This document shows, one piece after another, positions 33,595 through 44,258 of a stretch of 64,000 nt of DNA; positions within the stretch are counted from its first letter, which is position 1; every line of letters starts with the position of its first letter. The translations under genes and the position numbers were made by a program. The notes below the pieces were generated by a model that was given only the letters and a program-made list of their open reading frames with translations, had not been told where the DNA came from and searched no databases. Origin of the DNA: Salvia splendens (Eukaryota; Streptophyta; Magnoliopsida; Lamiales; Lamiaceae); the NCBI RefSeq assembly GCF_004379255.2, contig NC_056033.1, positions 41,008,719 through 41,072,718 of the forward strand, read 5' to 3'.

Positions 33595-36500
33595 ATGACC
33601 GAAGTCATACATGAGCCGAACTCGATGACAGTTCAGCTGTACGAAGACGACCCATCCAGAACGGTTAAGATCGGCTTCGCGGGAACGCCTCTACTTCGGG
33701 AAAAAACCATCCAGCTCCTCAAGGAGTACAAAGACGTCTTTGCATGGTCTCCGTTGGACATGACCGGAGTGCCCCCCGAGGTAATCACTCATCGTTTAAA
33801 TATTGATCCTTCGGTCCGGCCGATAAAACAGAAGCAAAGACTCTTTGCGGCAGAACGAAGTCAAGTCATCCATGACGAAGTCCGTCAATTATTGAAGGCG
33901 GATGTGTTATTCGAAGTGAAGTACCCTTCGTGGGTGGCCAATCCTGTCATGATCAAGAAAAAGGAAGGAGGATGGCGGATGTGCATAGATTTCACCGATC
34001 TAAATAAGCACTGTCCCAAAGATTGCTATCCCCTTCCGAACATAGATAAAAAAGTAGAAGCTCTGATAGGCTTTGAAATTTTTTGTTTTCTTGATCTATA
34101 CAAAGGATACCATCAGGTTTTAATGGATGAGATTGACGCTTCAAAAACGGCCTTCATTACTGATTTCGGCATTTTCGCTTATAAAAAGATGCCATTCGGT
34201 TTAAAGAATGCCGGAGCCACTTATCAAAGGATGGTAGACAAGCTTTTTCGGCACCTGATTGGAAAGGAAGTCGAAGTATATGTTGACGATATAGTCGTCA
34301 AGAGCAAAAGCACCTCGGAGTACGAGCACAACCTCAAGTCCACTCTCAACGTGCTCAAGAAAGCCAACCTCAAACTTAATCCCCAAAAGTGTACCTTTTT
34401 GGTAGATTCGGGAAAGTTTCTGGGTTGTTGGGTTTCAAAAGACGGACTCAAGGCAAACCCCTCAAAAGTTCAAGTCGTTCAGAACATGGCAATGCCGAAG
34501 TCCATACATGACGTGCAAAGGCTAACCGGATGTCTAGCCGCACTGAGTCGATTCCTTTCCCAAGCAGCCGAAAAGCAACTGCCGTTCTTCAAGGTGTTGA
34601 AAAAGGCACCAAAGTTCGAGTGGGGAGCCGAGCAGAAAAAGGCCTTTGACGAGCTCAAAAGTTATCTAGCCGAGCTTCCTATTCTCTCTGCTCCAGCCGA
34701 AGCCGAAGTACTATTCTTATACTTAGCGGCATCGGATCAAACCATCAGCGCGGTGCTTGTACGAGAAGAAGGCCTAAAGCAGTTTCCCATCTACTTTACA
34801 AGCCGAGCATTAAGAGGTCCAGAAACAAGGTATCAACCTCTGGAAAAAATTGCTCTGGCGTTAGTAAATGCAGCAAGGAGACTGCGGCCATACTTCTATG
34901 CTCACAAGGTATGCGTCTTAACCGATCTACCTCTTCGGCAAGTTTTGACCAAGCCAGAAGCATCAGGCAGAATCGCCAAGTGGGCTATAGAGTTGGGAGA
35001 GCACACAATTGAATATCTACCTCGGAAAGCCATCAAGGGACAAGCCTTGGCAGATTTTCTTGCAGAAGCGAAGTTCGATCAAGCAATTCCTATTATTGCC
35101 GAACAGAAGAATTCTGCCAATGCCGAACTAGCACAGCCCTTGGAATCCGAAGTAGAGCCGCCGGACTGCTGGAGCGGATTCGTAGATGGAGCTTCAAACA
35201 AGATGGGAAGTGGAGCTGGTATTTTACTTGTCGCTCCCGACGGACACGAGGTAACCTACTCACTTCGTTTCCTATTCCCCACTACTAATAATGAAGCCGA
35301 GTACGAAGCCCTCCTGGCCGGACTCCAGTTAGCGCAAAGTCTACTCGTCAAATCTCTCAAAGTCCATTGTGATTCACAAGTCATAGTAAATCACATGTTG
35401 GGTACAAGTGAAGCCCGTGACGAGAGAATGAAGAAGTATTTGGACAAAGCGCAAAGCATCAGCCGAAGTTTCTCCTATTTTCGGATAATCCGCATTCCCA
35501 GAGCGGAAAATAGCCGAGCAGATACCTTAAGTAAGTTGGCCTCAGATCCGAGCTCAAAGGCGGAAGAATTAATGCATCGAAGCATTGATGAAGCCGAGGT
35601 ACATTCTGTATCCAGCTCGCCGAACTGGATGACGCCGATCTTGCAGTATCTGGATCAAGGACAATTGCCCGAGGATAAGAGAGAAGCTCGGAAGATCACG
35701 TGCCGAGCTCTTCGGTACGAACTTCATGAAGGAGTCCTCTTTAGAAAGTCTTACCTCCAGCCGTTATTGCGGTGCGTAGGACCAGAAGAGACGGACTACA
35801 TCCTCAGAGAAGTTCATGAAGGATCGTGCGGTAGCCACATCGGAGCCAGAGCTTTAGCTAAAAAAGTTCTGAGATGGGGATATTATTGGCCAACCATGGT
35901 ACAAGAGGCAGTGCAGCTCGTCAAGAAGTGTACGAAGTGCCAAATTCATGCAAATGTCCCAAGGATGCCGCAGACCGATCTATACACTATGCAAAGCCCT
36001 TGGCCTTTCATGCAATGGGGCATAGACATAGTGGGACCACTTCCTCAAGCTCCTCGGCAAATGAAATTCCTTATCGTTGCCGTGGACTACTTCACGAAGT
36101 GGGTGGAGGCTGAACCTTTAGCTACGATAACGAGCTCAAAGGCATTGGACTTCGTCTGGAAGAACATAGTGTGCCGATTTGGCATACCCCACATCCTCAT
36201 CTCGGATAATGGGACTCAGTTCACCGACAAGACGTTCAAGAATTGGTGCCAAGAGCTGAACATTCAACAGCGGTTCACTTCGGTCTCCCATCCCCAAGCA
36301 AACGGACAAACGGAAGTAACGAACCGGATTCTGGTGAAAGGGTTAAAAGCTCGGTTAGAACAAGCCAAAGGACAATGGGTAGAAAATCTCCCTCAAGTCC
36401 TATGGTCCTACCGAACTACACCCAAAACCTCCAACGGTGAAACTCCGTATAGCCTGGTGTACGGCACTGAAGCCGTAATTCCGGTGGAGATCGGCGTACC

Positions 36501-36858
36501 CAGTCCCCGAACCCTAAATTTCTCCTCAGAAATGAATGACGACGGACTGAGAGCAGAACTAGATCTCGCCGAAGAAAGAAGAGAATTGGCGTGCATAAAA
36601 GCAGCCAAGTATAAGGAGCAAGTAGCCCGGTATTATAACCAAAGGGTGAAAAAGCTTCAATTTCAAGTGGGAGATCTCGTCTTGAGAAACAACGAAGTAA
36701 GCCGAGCAGAAAAGCTGGGCAAACTCGAACCCACATGGGAGGGTCCATATCGGGTGTCCGAAGTCCTCGGCAAAGGGTCTTATAAATTGACTCACATGTC
36801 AGGAGAACAAGTACCCCGAACATGGCACGTCTCCAACCTCAAGAAGTTCCACTTGTAA
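33595..36858 (+). CDS. E2 Pol: reverse transcriptase, two RNase H domains, integrase
   Basis: 1087 aa if counted from the ATG at 33595; it may be made as a readthrough fusion. Reverse transcriptase covers about residues 110-290 (WRMCIDFTDLNKHCPKDC, YVDD at 229-232). RNase H follows (FLYLAASDQTISAVLVREEG, about 380). An archaeal-type RNase H lies at about 520-650 (DCWSGFVDGASNKMGSGAG, TNNEAEYEALLAGL). The integrase zinc-binding region is near 740-780 (HIGARALAKKV, CTKCQ), and the integrase core has Asp in GIDIVGP (about 810), Asp in SDNGTQF (about 870) and Glu in QANGQTEV (about 905). No lesion was seen. The product copies element RNA into DNA and inserts it. The dual RNase H places it in the Tat lineage. 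Confidence 0.94.
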   Translation: MTEVIHEPNSMTVQLYEDDPSRTVKIGFAGTPLLREKTIQLLKEYKDVFAWSPLDMTGVPPEVITHRLNIDPSVRPIKQKQRLFAAERSQVIHDEVRQLLKADVLFEVKYPSWVANPVMIKKKEGGWRMCIDFTDLNKHCPKDCYPLPNIDKKVEALIGFEIFCFLDLYKGYHQVLMDEIDASKTAFITDFGIFAYKKMPFGLKNAGATYQRMVDKLFRHLIGKEVEVYVDDIVVKSKSTSEYEHNLKSTLNVLKKANLKLNPQKCTFLVDSGKFLGCWVSKDGLKANPSKVQVVQNMAMPKSIHDVQRLTGCLAALSRFLSQAAEKQLPFFKVLKKAPKFEWGAEQKKAFDELKSYLAELPILSAPAEAEVLFLYLAASDQTISAVLVREEGLKQFPIYFTSRALRGPETRYQPLEKIALALVNAARRLRPYFYAHKVCVLTDLPLRQVLTKPEASGRIAKWAIELGEHTIEYLPRKAIKGQALADFLAEAKFDQAIPIIAEQKNSANAELAQPLESEVEPPDCWSGFVDGASNKMGSGAGILLVAPDGHEVTYSLRFLFPTTNNEAEYEALLAGLQLAQSLLVKSLKVHCDSQVIVNHMLGTSEARDERMKKYLDKAQSISRSFSYFRIIRIPRAENSRADTLSKLASDPSSKAEELMHRSIDEAEVHSVSSSPNWMTPILQYLDQGQLPEDKREARKITCRALRYELHEGVLFRKSYLQPLLRCVGPEETDYILREVHEGSCGSHIGARALAKKVLRWGYYWPTMVQEAVQLVKKCTKCQIHANVPRMPQTDLYTMQSPWPFMQWGIDIVGPLPQAPRQMKFLIVAVDYFTKWVEAEPLATITSSKALDFVWKNIVCRFGIPHILISDNGTQFTDKTFKNWCQELNIQQRFTSVSHPQANGQTEVTNRILVKGLKARLEQAKGQWVENLPQVLWSYRTTPKTSNGETPYSLVYGTEAVIPVEIGVPSPRTLNFSSEMNDDGLRAELDLAEERRELACIKAAKYKEQVARYYNQRVKKLQFQVGDLVLRNNEVSRAEKLGKLEPTWEGPYRVSEVLGKGSYKLTHMSGEQVPRTWHVSNLKKFHL

Positions 36859-37720
36859 GAGACAAAGTCCGGTCAGTCCGTCTCGTGTCTAGTTCGGTCA
36901 TAGGGGTATGTGTTTTTATTTGTTTGTTTTTTACTTGTACCTTTTACTTGTCGTTTTATAAAAAGTTTAAAGTTTTTTCTTTCGTCTTTTTCATTTTTTC
37001 TCTATGTGTTTTGTCCCTATGTGCTTGTCGTCTCTTACAAATGGTACCAAGGTATATCGTTCTTTAAAGACTGATCCCCTTTTTAGATCGATTATTAAAG
37101 ACTATTGTGAGTCCAAGCTTCTAAGGAGGATATAAGACCACAATTCAGCTTAACAAGCAGTCCGTCTGAAACGAACTGCAATAAGCCAACGATTGTGAGT
37201 CCAAGCTTCCAAGGAGGATACAAGACCGCAATTCAGCTTAATAAGCACTTCGTCTGAAACGAACTGCAATTAGGGAAAGTCCGATCCACGCGATAAACCT
37301 CGCCGAATTAGGACGACCAAGTTCGGTCAAAGAAGTTTACCTCATAAGACCGGGGACGACCATGTCTAGTCAAAGAGGTTTACTGCATAAGACCACTTCG
37401 GTTAACTGGGAAAGTCCGATCCACGCGATAAAACTCGCCGAATTAGGACAAGGGAAAGTTCGATCCCGGCGACAAAAATCGCCAAATTAGAACACAAACC
37501 AAGTCCGGTCAAAGATGTTTATTTCATCAGACCATAAACCAAGTCCGATCAAAGATGTTTATTTCATCAGACCAAAGACGAGTCCGGTCGAAGATGTTTA
37601 TTTCATCAGACCAAAGACGAGTCCGGTCAAAGATGTTTATTTCATCAGACCAAGGACCAAGTCCGGTCAAAGAAATTTACTTCATAAGACCGAGGACAAG
37701 TACGATGAAATTTTTTCGCT
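36859..37720 (+). repeat. E2 post-pol tandem repeats
   Basis: Sequence without a gene. Two units of the CCAACGATTGTGAGTCCAAG family lie at about 37098-37270. GTCCGATCCACGCGATAAA phrases occur at about 37280, 37410 and 37450. Five units of 39-40 bp with GTCCGGTCAAAGATGTTTAT and TTCATCAGACCA lie at 37499-37690. The first two families also occur in E1. Confidence 0.8.
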
Positions 37721-37832
37721 AAGCTGTAAATACAGTGTTAGAAGCGAAAACAAAATTTCATTTATCAAATCTTGTTCAGCATACAACTCCGCTACCCTAC
37801 AAAATGGCGTTACGCTATTACAAAGGACTATT

Positions 37833-38621
37833 CTACTGTCCAGGGTTGCTGAAGTTAAGCCACCTATCTGCAAAATCCTCTGGAAGCCGAGTTCGGTTGT
37901 TCCGAGCAGATGAAGAATAAGCAGGTCGACGAGATGCTATCCTCGACCCAACGCCTCTTCCCCGAGCCCGAGAAGTCCTAACACCTCGGCGATGAAGAGT
38001 CTCTGCAATAAGCATCTGCTGATCTTGCTCGCTCATAGTCACAACTCCTCGGCGAATTTCAGTCCGTTCCCGTCTTGACGATTCCGGTTGCTCCTGAGCC
38101 CGTTCTCGTCTTGACGTTTCCGGCTGTTCCGGAGTTCGTTGTTGGCTGGGAGTAGGATTTTGAACAAGGGAACCAGAGGTTTGATCTGGAGTGCGAGCAT
38201 CTGTTGGCGCGATATGCCGGAGGAATCTCTCAATTGAGGGACGCCGGGCAAGAACAATGTCGTACCGAGAAGCCCAGCGCCGCAATGATTTCACGACTTG
38301 TTGGCAAGCCGAGCTCTCCAGCGCATTGTTCCTCCGGAGTACATTATACTCCTCCCACAGTTCGTCAACTCGTTCCTGAACTTCTGATATGGTCATTCCC
38401 CCGCGCACACGGATGTAATCCTCATACGCAGTCCTCTCAGCAATGGCCGTATTCAGCTCGGCCTCCAGATCTTTCTTATCGGACTCTAAGTCCTTGATAT
38501 CGGCCTCCAGCTTCACTAAACGAGCCAGAAGCTCGTCATTCTTCGTCTGATCGGCTATAGCTCTTCTCTCAGCTTCGTCCAAAGCCGAAGAGTACAGCCG
38601 TTTCCAGTGAAGTATCTCCAT
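37833..38621 (-). CDS. E2 antisense ORF 2: coiled-coil protein of unknown function
   Basis: 262 aa on the minus strand, opposite to gag-pol. The first half is strongly charged and heptad-like (KLEADIKDLESDKKDLEAEL), predicting a coiled coil. The second half is rich in Pro, Ser, Arg and Glu with repeated QPE(S/T)SRRER units and ends near RLPEDFADRWLNFSNPGQ. No enzyme motif was recognised. It begins about 200 bp after the stop of antisense gene 1, on the same strand. It may be a separate gene or, with splicing, a further 3' exon of that gene. Extra antisense frames between pol and the 3' LTR are known in Tat-lineage elements, but their role is not established. Confidence 0.6.
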   Translation of the reverse strand: MEILHWKRLYSSALDEAERRAIADQTKNDELLARLVKLEADIKDLESDKKDLEAELNTAIAERTAYEDYIRVRGGMTISEVQERVDELWEEYNVLRRNNALESSACQQVVKSLRRWASRYDIVLARRPSIERFLRHIAPTDARTPDQTSGSLVQNPTPSQQRTPEQPETSRRERAQEQPESSRRERTEIRRGVVTMSEQDQQMLIAETLHRRGVRTSRARGRGVGSRIASRRPAYSSSARNNRTRLPEDFADRWLNFSNPGQ

Positions 38622-38820
38622 CTCCTTGGGTACAAAGCAGCTATATTAGTTCGGCAGCTATACCGAGCAGATAGTAAAATACAACAGGAATAAAGGCGAG
38701 TACGAAAAGCTATACGAAGACAAATGTAGAGAATTTTTCATTCACAAGGAAAATTTTTTACACTAGGGCTTCAAGGCCATTTTACAAGGAAGAAACTAGA
38801 CTAAGAGAAGGGAGACGAAA

Positions 38821-40680
38821 TCATACTCCGCCTGCTTCGTCTCCGGCTCCTCGGTCTGGTACAGCTTCCTTCTCCTGGGCTACCCCAGCCTCGGCCTCGC
38901 CTCCTGCCGGCCTCGCCTCCGCCTCCTGATCGGCCTCCTTCTCCGGATGCCCGGCCTGATCGACTTCGGCCTCCCGCTCCAGCGGCTCGGCCTCACCCTC
39001 TCCGTTGTAAGTCGAAGCGGGTGAAACGGGTCCCACGGAGGCAAAGATAGCCTCCAGGTTCTCGTCCCGATCAGCTCGACAACTCCGGACTCGGTCTGCA
39101 GAAAGCAGGACCGAAGATGAAGCGAGCTCCTCAAGGAGCGGCAGATTCTGAAGCCGAGCTGCTATCTCTCGGCTGTACAGAGGCAGCACGACGTCGGCCC
39201 CCTGCTCGCCCTTATCGGCAATTAGCCTTACCAGGCTACCGACAAAGGCCGAGAACTGGCTGCTCAAAAAGAGTTTCTCCGTGTAAACACGGAGAGCCTC
39301 CCCTTGGGCAACCACGGCAGCAGCATCGCTCCGCTTCGCCTGCTCTCGCTGGATGACGAGCTGGTTTTTGGCAAACTGAGCTTCATCCTGGGCCGAAATC
39401 CTAGCAGCTCTGGCCTTCTCAAAGTTAGCCTCAGCCTGTTCGGCCCGATGACAAGCAGCTGCCAACTTCCTCTGCATCTCGGCATAGTCATTGGACGCTT
39501 TGGAGAGTTCGACGGCGACGAGCTTGGAGAGCATATCGTTCCTCTGAAAATTAAAGAAAAAAGTCAACAAAGGGACCACAAAAAATACAGAAAAAAAAAA
39601 AGCAAGGCCAGAAAATCAAGAAGAGAATTCACCTCGGCGAAGTCCGTGGGCCATAAAAACGGCTCACAGATATGTTCCGAAGGAGGCGCCAAGACCGCGT
39701 CTTTCTCTGGCGCTCTCGGGGGCTTCTGGGCCTTCCCCCTCCCCTTTGCCGAAGTTGACTCCGGCTTCTTCGGATCCGAAGAGGTTTTTTGCCTTTTCGG
39801 AGTCCTCTCGGCATCAGACGCCGAGCTGGCGGTTTTCGGCCTCTCCGGCTCCTTGGACTCCGAAGATTTTCGGGTAGCCTTGTTCAGCATGTACACTGCC
39901 AAAAAGCAAGAAAGCAAGGTTAGTTTTCTTCGTTAAAGCAGTAGAACATAAAGGTAAAGAGAAATCCTCACCCTCGGCCTCTTCGTCCGAAGACGAGATG
40001 TCGAACACGACGTCGCCCTTGACGAGCTCAGACTCCGTGTATTGTTTCCTAACTATGGGAATCTTGTTGAGCTCGTCATCGAGCTCGGCCAATGGTTCTA
40101 ACCGAGGGTGAGGAATCACGGACTTCGGCCCTCTCCAGGGGAAGCCCGGAGCCGCTGTCCTATTATAAAAAAAGAAGCGGTTTTGCCATTTCGGCCACTT
40201 GGTTTTGCAGAATGCCCTAAAAGGCTGTAAGGGGATCAAGTAAAACCAAGATCCCTTCCTTTTAAATTGGAAAAAATTAAGGATTGCCCGCAGAGACAGA
40301 TCCTTATCTAACCTACGGAGTTCGGCAGCAAAAGCCGACAAGTGCCTCCAAGAATTCGGAGTCACCTGACCTAAAGGGAGTTGAAAAAAATCAAGAAACT
40401 CTACAAAAGGTGGGGGAAGAGGGAAACGAAGCCCGCATTCTAAGCAGGCTTCGTAAACGGTGGCATAACCCTCCGGCGGATCGTTAGCCCTATGATCATC
40501 GTCGGGAACCACCGCCTTCCCCCCAGGAAAAGAGTATTTTTCGTAAAGGGATATCACAGTATCCTTACTCAAGATACTGTGAAAATACTCTACGGTCTTC
40601 TCCCCGGATTCTTTCCGGCTAGAAGACCCCTTACCCCCTTTTCTACCGCTACCAGACTCAGACGAAGAAGAAGCAGACAT
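38821..40680 (-). CDS. E2 antisense gene 1: spliced, plant 'putative gypsy-type transposon' domain protein
   Basis: Three exons on the minus strand: 40680-39972, 39895-39633 and 39543-38821. They have GT-AG introns, consistent phases (1, 0) and sum to 564 aa. Exon 1 (MSASSSSESGSGRKGG) encodes a region resembling the domain often annotated in plants as 'putative gypsy type transposon' (PPPFVEFLDFFQLPLGQVTP, RHLSAFAAEL, WFYLIPL). Exon 2 is a charged linker with basic runs (ERTPKRQK). Exon 3 is a long coiled coil (MLSKLVAVELSKASNDYAEM), then a Glu/Ala-rich tail. A TATA-like GATAAATAC on the minus strand at about 40812-40820 could start its transcript. Function unknown; E1 lacks it entirely. The exon model is an inference from splice sites. 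Confidence 0.68.
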
Positions 40681-41010
40681 GGTTCTTACTCTTTGAAAGT
40701 TTGAAGAAATCCTGAGGAAATTTTTGAAAGCGGAAGGAAATTTTTCACGCAAAAGATAGAGAGTGCAGAAGAAGCCAATAGCAAAGGTGTTCAAATGATG
40801 AAGAAAGGCGGTATTTATCAGATTTGGAAAAGATTTCAAATCATCGCACCGTTTCATATCCCACCTTTTCAGGATTCGACGGCCAGATTTTACTGTCGCA
40901 TTTAATGCCGCATTTAATGCAGTCACGCGCAGGGCACGTCCCCCGACTTCAGCCTCCCCCCGTATTCCAGAATGCCGAAGTGACTCGCTTCGCCGAAGTG
41001 ATTCACTTCG

Positions 41011-41027
41011 CTTTTCGGGGGGGGTAG
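41011..41027 (+). other. E2 polypurine tract
   Basis: CGGGGGGGGTAG directly before the 3' LTR, preceded by duplicated CCGAAGTGANTCNCTTCG phrases. It matches the E1 tract at 10974-10985 and would prime plus-strand synthesis. Confidence 0.75.
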
Positions 41028-41769
41028 TGATGGGGTGCGTACTAAACAAGCCCAACAGCAATGACGGCCCATCAGCCCAAAGCCCAAGGAAGAGTATGAG
41101 TTCGGCATTACCAAAGAGTTCGGCCTCAGCCTACAGCTCGGTAAAAGCCAACCTATCAAGCTCTGCTCTCAGGTCGGCATCAAGCTCTACTCTCAGATCG
41201 GCAACCAAAGCAGGAGTATGAGTTCGGCATTACCAAAGAGTTCGGCCTCAGCCTACAGCTCGGTAAAAGCCAACCAATCAAGCTCTGCTCTCAGGTCGGC
41301 ATCAAGCTCTACTCTCAGATCGGCAACCAAAGCAGTTCGGTCTCAGTATTCGACCGAACAAGGAGTTAGTGGACCCATACAGGATGTCCAACACACCCAC
41401 TACCACGTGGTGTCAACTCAGGCCACGATCGTAGGCCATGACCTACGCTACATCCACGATCTTAGGCCATGACCTACACGACATCCGCGACTTAGGGTGG
41501 TGATGCAAGCCATGATCTGAGTTCATTATATAAATAGAACTTAGATCTGATAGAAGAGGTTAGAAGCTCTCTAGAGATAAAACACCATATAGCAAATAGC
41601 AAGTTTGTATTTGTAAGCTGTAGAAAACAGATCAAGCAATACAATCTTGCCCTCCCTTTTTCCCGTGGACGTAGATTTACTTCAGTAAATCGAACCACGT
41701 AAATTCTTTGTGTCTGTATTTTCATTCTCTACCAGCATTTGCTAACATCAAAAATTCGCGGATCCATCA
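41028..41769 (+). repeat. E2 3' LTR
   Basis: 742 bp, same as 30635-31376 by eye, including the internal 122-bp duplication. It ends CCATCA at 41769 and is followed by the target duplication CTCGT. Confidence 0.94.
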
Positions 41770-43302
41770 CTCGTCAATGGCGTCCCGAGCTGCGCTGATC
41801 GACATCTTCTGACCGAGACAGCTCGTGAAGAATGGGGTTTCGATGGCTATATAGTCTCAGATTGTGACGCGGTTTCGCTCATTCATGAGAAACAGAACTA
41901 TACAGACTCACATGAAGACGCAGTTGCCGCAGTTCTCAGAACCGGTGAGTAGTTTATCCCCTTTCTTTTTTCATTGATATTTTCTGATTATGTTCTCTTT
42001 GAAGAAAAATGGTAAATGTTCACACGATTGCATGAACCTTTGATTTTCGCATGAAAACTATTCTTTTTTACAATTTAAGAGATACATTTGCACAAAATAT
42101 TGACTCATATCTCTATCTTTTAAAAATTAATTAGCTATTTTTTTATTTATTTCATATGTTGGACTTAATTTGTCATTCTGATCCATCTCAATTTAGTAGT
42201 CTCAACTTTAATGATTGGGAAATGAGTTTTATGCTAATTCATTTCTCTCACATTCCATCAAACTTAAATATACTCCTACTATGTTAGATTACAATTTCAA
42301 CACTTTTTACACTCACACATGGAGTATAGTTATTATACTCAATCATTACACATTCCTTAAACTTGTACCAATGGACTCCTAAGTTGAATCTATGAGAGTA
42401 TTAAATAAGCAAAATAATCATTTATTACCATTTAATTTCCATATATTATCATCCATTATTTATTGTGATAAACTTTTATTTTCCATCCTAACACATAATA
42501 CTAGTATAACTTAAAAAAAAGATGATGATCACTTCACATGGTTTCTTCTTCCTCCAAAAAACACAGGGATGGACCTCAACTGCGGCTCCTACTTGTCCGA
42601 CCACGCAAAATAGCCGTCGAAAAGGGCAAGCTATTGGAATCCGACATCGACAGAGCCCTCCACAACCTCTTCTCCATCAGAATGAGGCTCGGCCTCTTCG
42701 ACGGAAACCCTACACCAACCTCCGCCACAATGACGTCGTATGCAGCTCCGACCACCAACAACTCGCTCTCGAAGCCGCACGCGACGGCATCGTCATCCTC
42801 TAAAACTCCCAAAACCTCCTCCCCTTATCCACCTTTTCCACCAAAACCATCGCTGTCATCGGACCCAGCGCAGACGAAGCCGAAACCCTTGTCGGAAACT
42901 ACGCCGGGCCGCCCTGCAACCCCATCACCCCACTCCAAGGCCTTAAAAGATACGTAAAGAAGACGGTGTTTCATCGAGGCTGTGATCCGGCTGGGTGCGA
43001 CTACGATGGGGCGGAGAGAGTGGCGGGATCGGCGGACTACGTGGTTGTGGTGGTGGGGCTGAATCAGGGGGATGAGAGCGAGGAAATGGACCGAGAGGGT
43101 TTGGAGCTGCCGAGGGAGCTGGTGGAGAGGGTGGCGGCGGTGGCGAGGAAGCCGGTTGTGGTGGTGGTGATGTGCGGTGGAGGGGTGGATGTTTCGTTTG
43201 CGAGAGATGATGAGAGGATTGGGGGGATTTTGTGGGCTGGGTATCCCGGCGAAGGAGGGGGGAGAGCGGTGGCAGAGATTATTTTTGGTGATCATAATCC
43301 AG
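41770..43302 (+). pseudogene. BXL-4 pseudogene, middle part (exon 3b fused to exon 4, exon 5)
   Basis: Continues from the E2 target site: NGVPSCADRHLLTETAREEWGF, then [18 protein letters not shown] with no intron between. The other four copies have an intron at this GG/G position, so BXL-4 has lost it precisely. The fused exon ends at 41944 (GT donor). Exon 5 runs 42567-43302 (GMDLNCGSYLSDHAK ... IIFGDHNPG) and is broken by a one-base loss at TAG 42612-42614, a stop after DGIVIL (about 42802) and a further shift near 42730. The 41945-42566 intron has no element. The catalytic Asp region (VSDCDAV) is preserved but cannot be translated. Confidence 0.87.
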
Positions 43303-43554
43303 GTATGTTTCGTTTACCAATGGATTTGGGCAGTCAATACTCCTAATTTACGATAGATTTTTAGGGTTATGTCGATGCAAAATTAGTGACGCAATTACTT
43401 GTGTTGATTTTTTTCTTTGAAAAATAGCCATAATTAAGGGCGCAAAGAAAAGTGCCCTTAACGACTTCCACACTGTTGAACATAAAAACCACCACAAATA
43501 TGCTAGAACCCATTTCCCCGTCATGTCAACATTTTAAATTCTAGCTCTAACACC

Positions 43555-44258
43555 TGCAATGTTGGCAATTAAAACATAAAAATGAATATAATAATATCTC
43601 ACGGTGTACACAAAGAACTTAATCCACTATATAAGTCTCATACAAAGAACTTAATCCACTATATAAGTCGCATGGGCCTCTCCTCCTATCACCAATTGGT
43701 TTTAGGATGGAACTCATGGATTTCTATCATGGTATCAGAGCGGGTCGCCGACTGTGGGTCATATTTAACTGACCCAGTAGTATATCTGGGCTGAAACCGA
43801 AAAAAATGACTGACCCAGCAGTATAACTGGGCTGAAAATTTGGGCCAGTGGTCCAACCGACTGACCCAGCAGTATAACTGGGCTGAAAATTTGGGCCAGT
43901 TGTCCAACCGACTGACCCAGCAGTATAACTGGGCTGAAAATTTGGGCCAGTGGTCCAACTGATCGAAAAAAGATTAGGCCAATTGTCCAATGGATCTTAA
44001 AAATTCCAACCCCTCCAAGATTCACCTTGAAGGGTTTGAGGGAGGGTGTTGGCAATTGAAACATAAAAATGAATATAATAATATCTCACATCTTGAAGGG
44101 TTTGAGGGAGGGTGTTGGCAATTGAAACATAAAAATGAATATAATAATATCCCACATCGGTGTACACAAAGAGCTTAATCCACTATATAAGTCTCATGGG
44201 CCTCTCCTCCTATCACTAATTGATTTTAGGATGGAACTCATTGATTTCTATCATGTAA
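43555..44258 (+). mobile_element. TRIM (miniature copia-type LTR element) in BXL-4 intron 5
   Basis: Left LTR 43560-43729 (TGTTGGCAATT ... TTTCTATCA) is followed at once by TGGTATCAGAGC, the initiator tRNA-Met primer binding site of Ty1/copia-type elements. The right LTR is 44113-44253, preceded by a purine-rich GGGTTTGAGGGAGGG. A partial LTR start is duplicated at 44047 (66-bp period). Flanks are TGCAA (43555-43559) and TGTAA (44254-44258), a 5-bp duplication with one change. The interior (43770-43970) has three to four copies of a roughly 51-bp unit (CTGACCCAGCAGTATAACTG). There is no coding capacity. Confidence 0.82.

Larger units (their letters stand above)
30630..41774 (+). mobile_element. 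Ty3/gypsy (Tat-type) LTR retrotransposon E2, apparently intact, nested in BXL-4 exon 3
   Basis: LTRs of 742 bp at 30635-31376 and 41028-41769 appear identical by eye. The target duplication CTCGT lies at 30630-30634 and 41770-41774. Removing the element and one duplication joins CNLV to NGVPSCADRHL in frame, proving insertion into a BXL exon. Order: primer binding site, gag-protease (704 aa), UAG CAA UCA, pol (1087 aa), tandem repeats, antisense genes on the minus strand, polypurine tract, LTR. Both sense frames are open and keep their catalytic motifs. The element is probably young and may be competent to move. E1 is a shorter relative. Confidence 0.95.

Noticed and set aside
37515..37913. 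132-codon plus-strand frame with repeated KDVYFIRP units
   Set aside because: It is the translation of the 39-40-bp tandem repeats after E2 pol, with a period divisible by three in places. No start context or homology supports it.
42825..43295. 156-codon His-rich minus-strand frame
   Set aside because: It is antisense to BXL-4 exon 5; the His-rich composition reflects GTG/GTGG codons of the sense strand.
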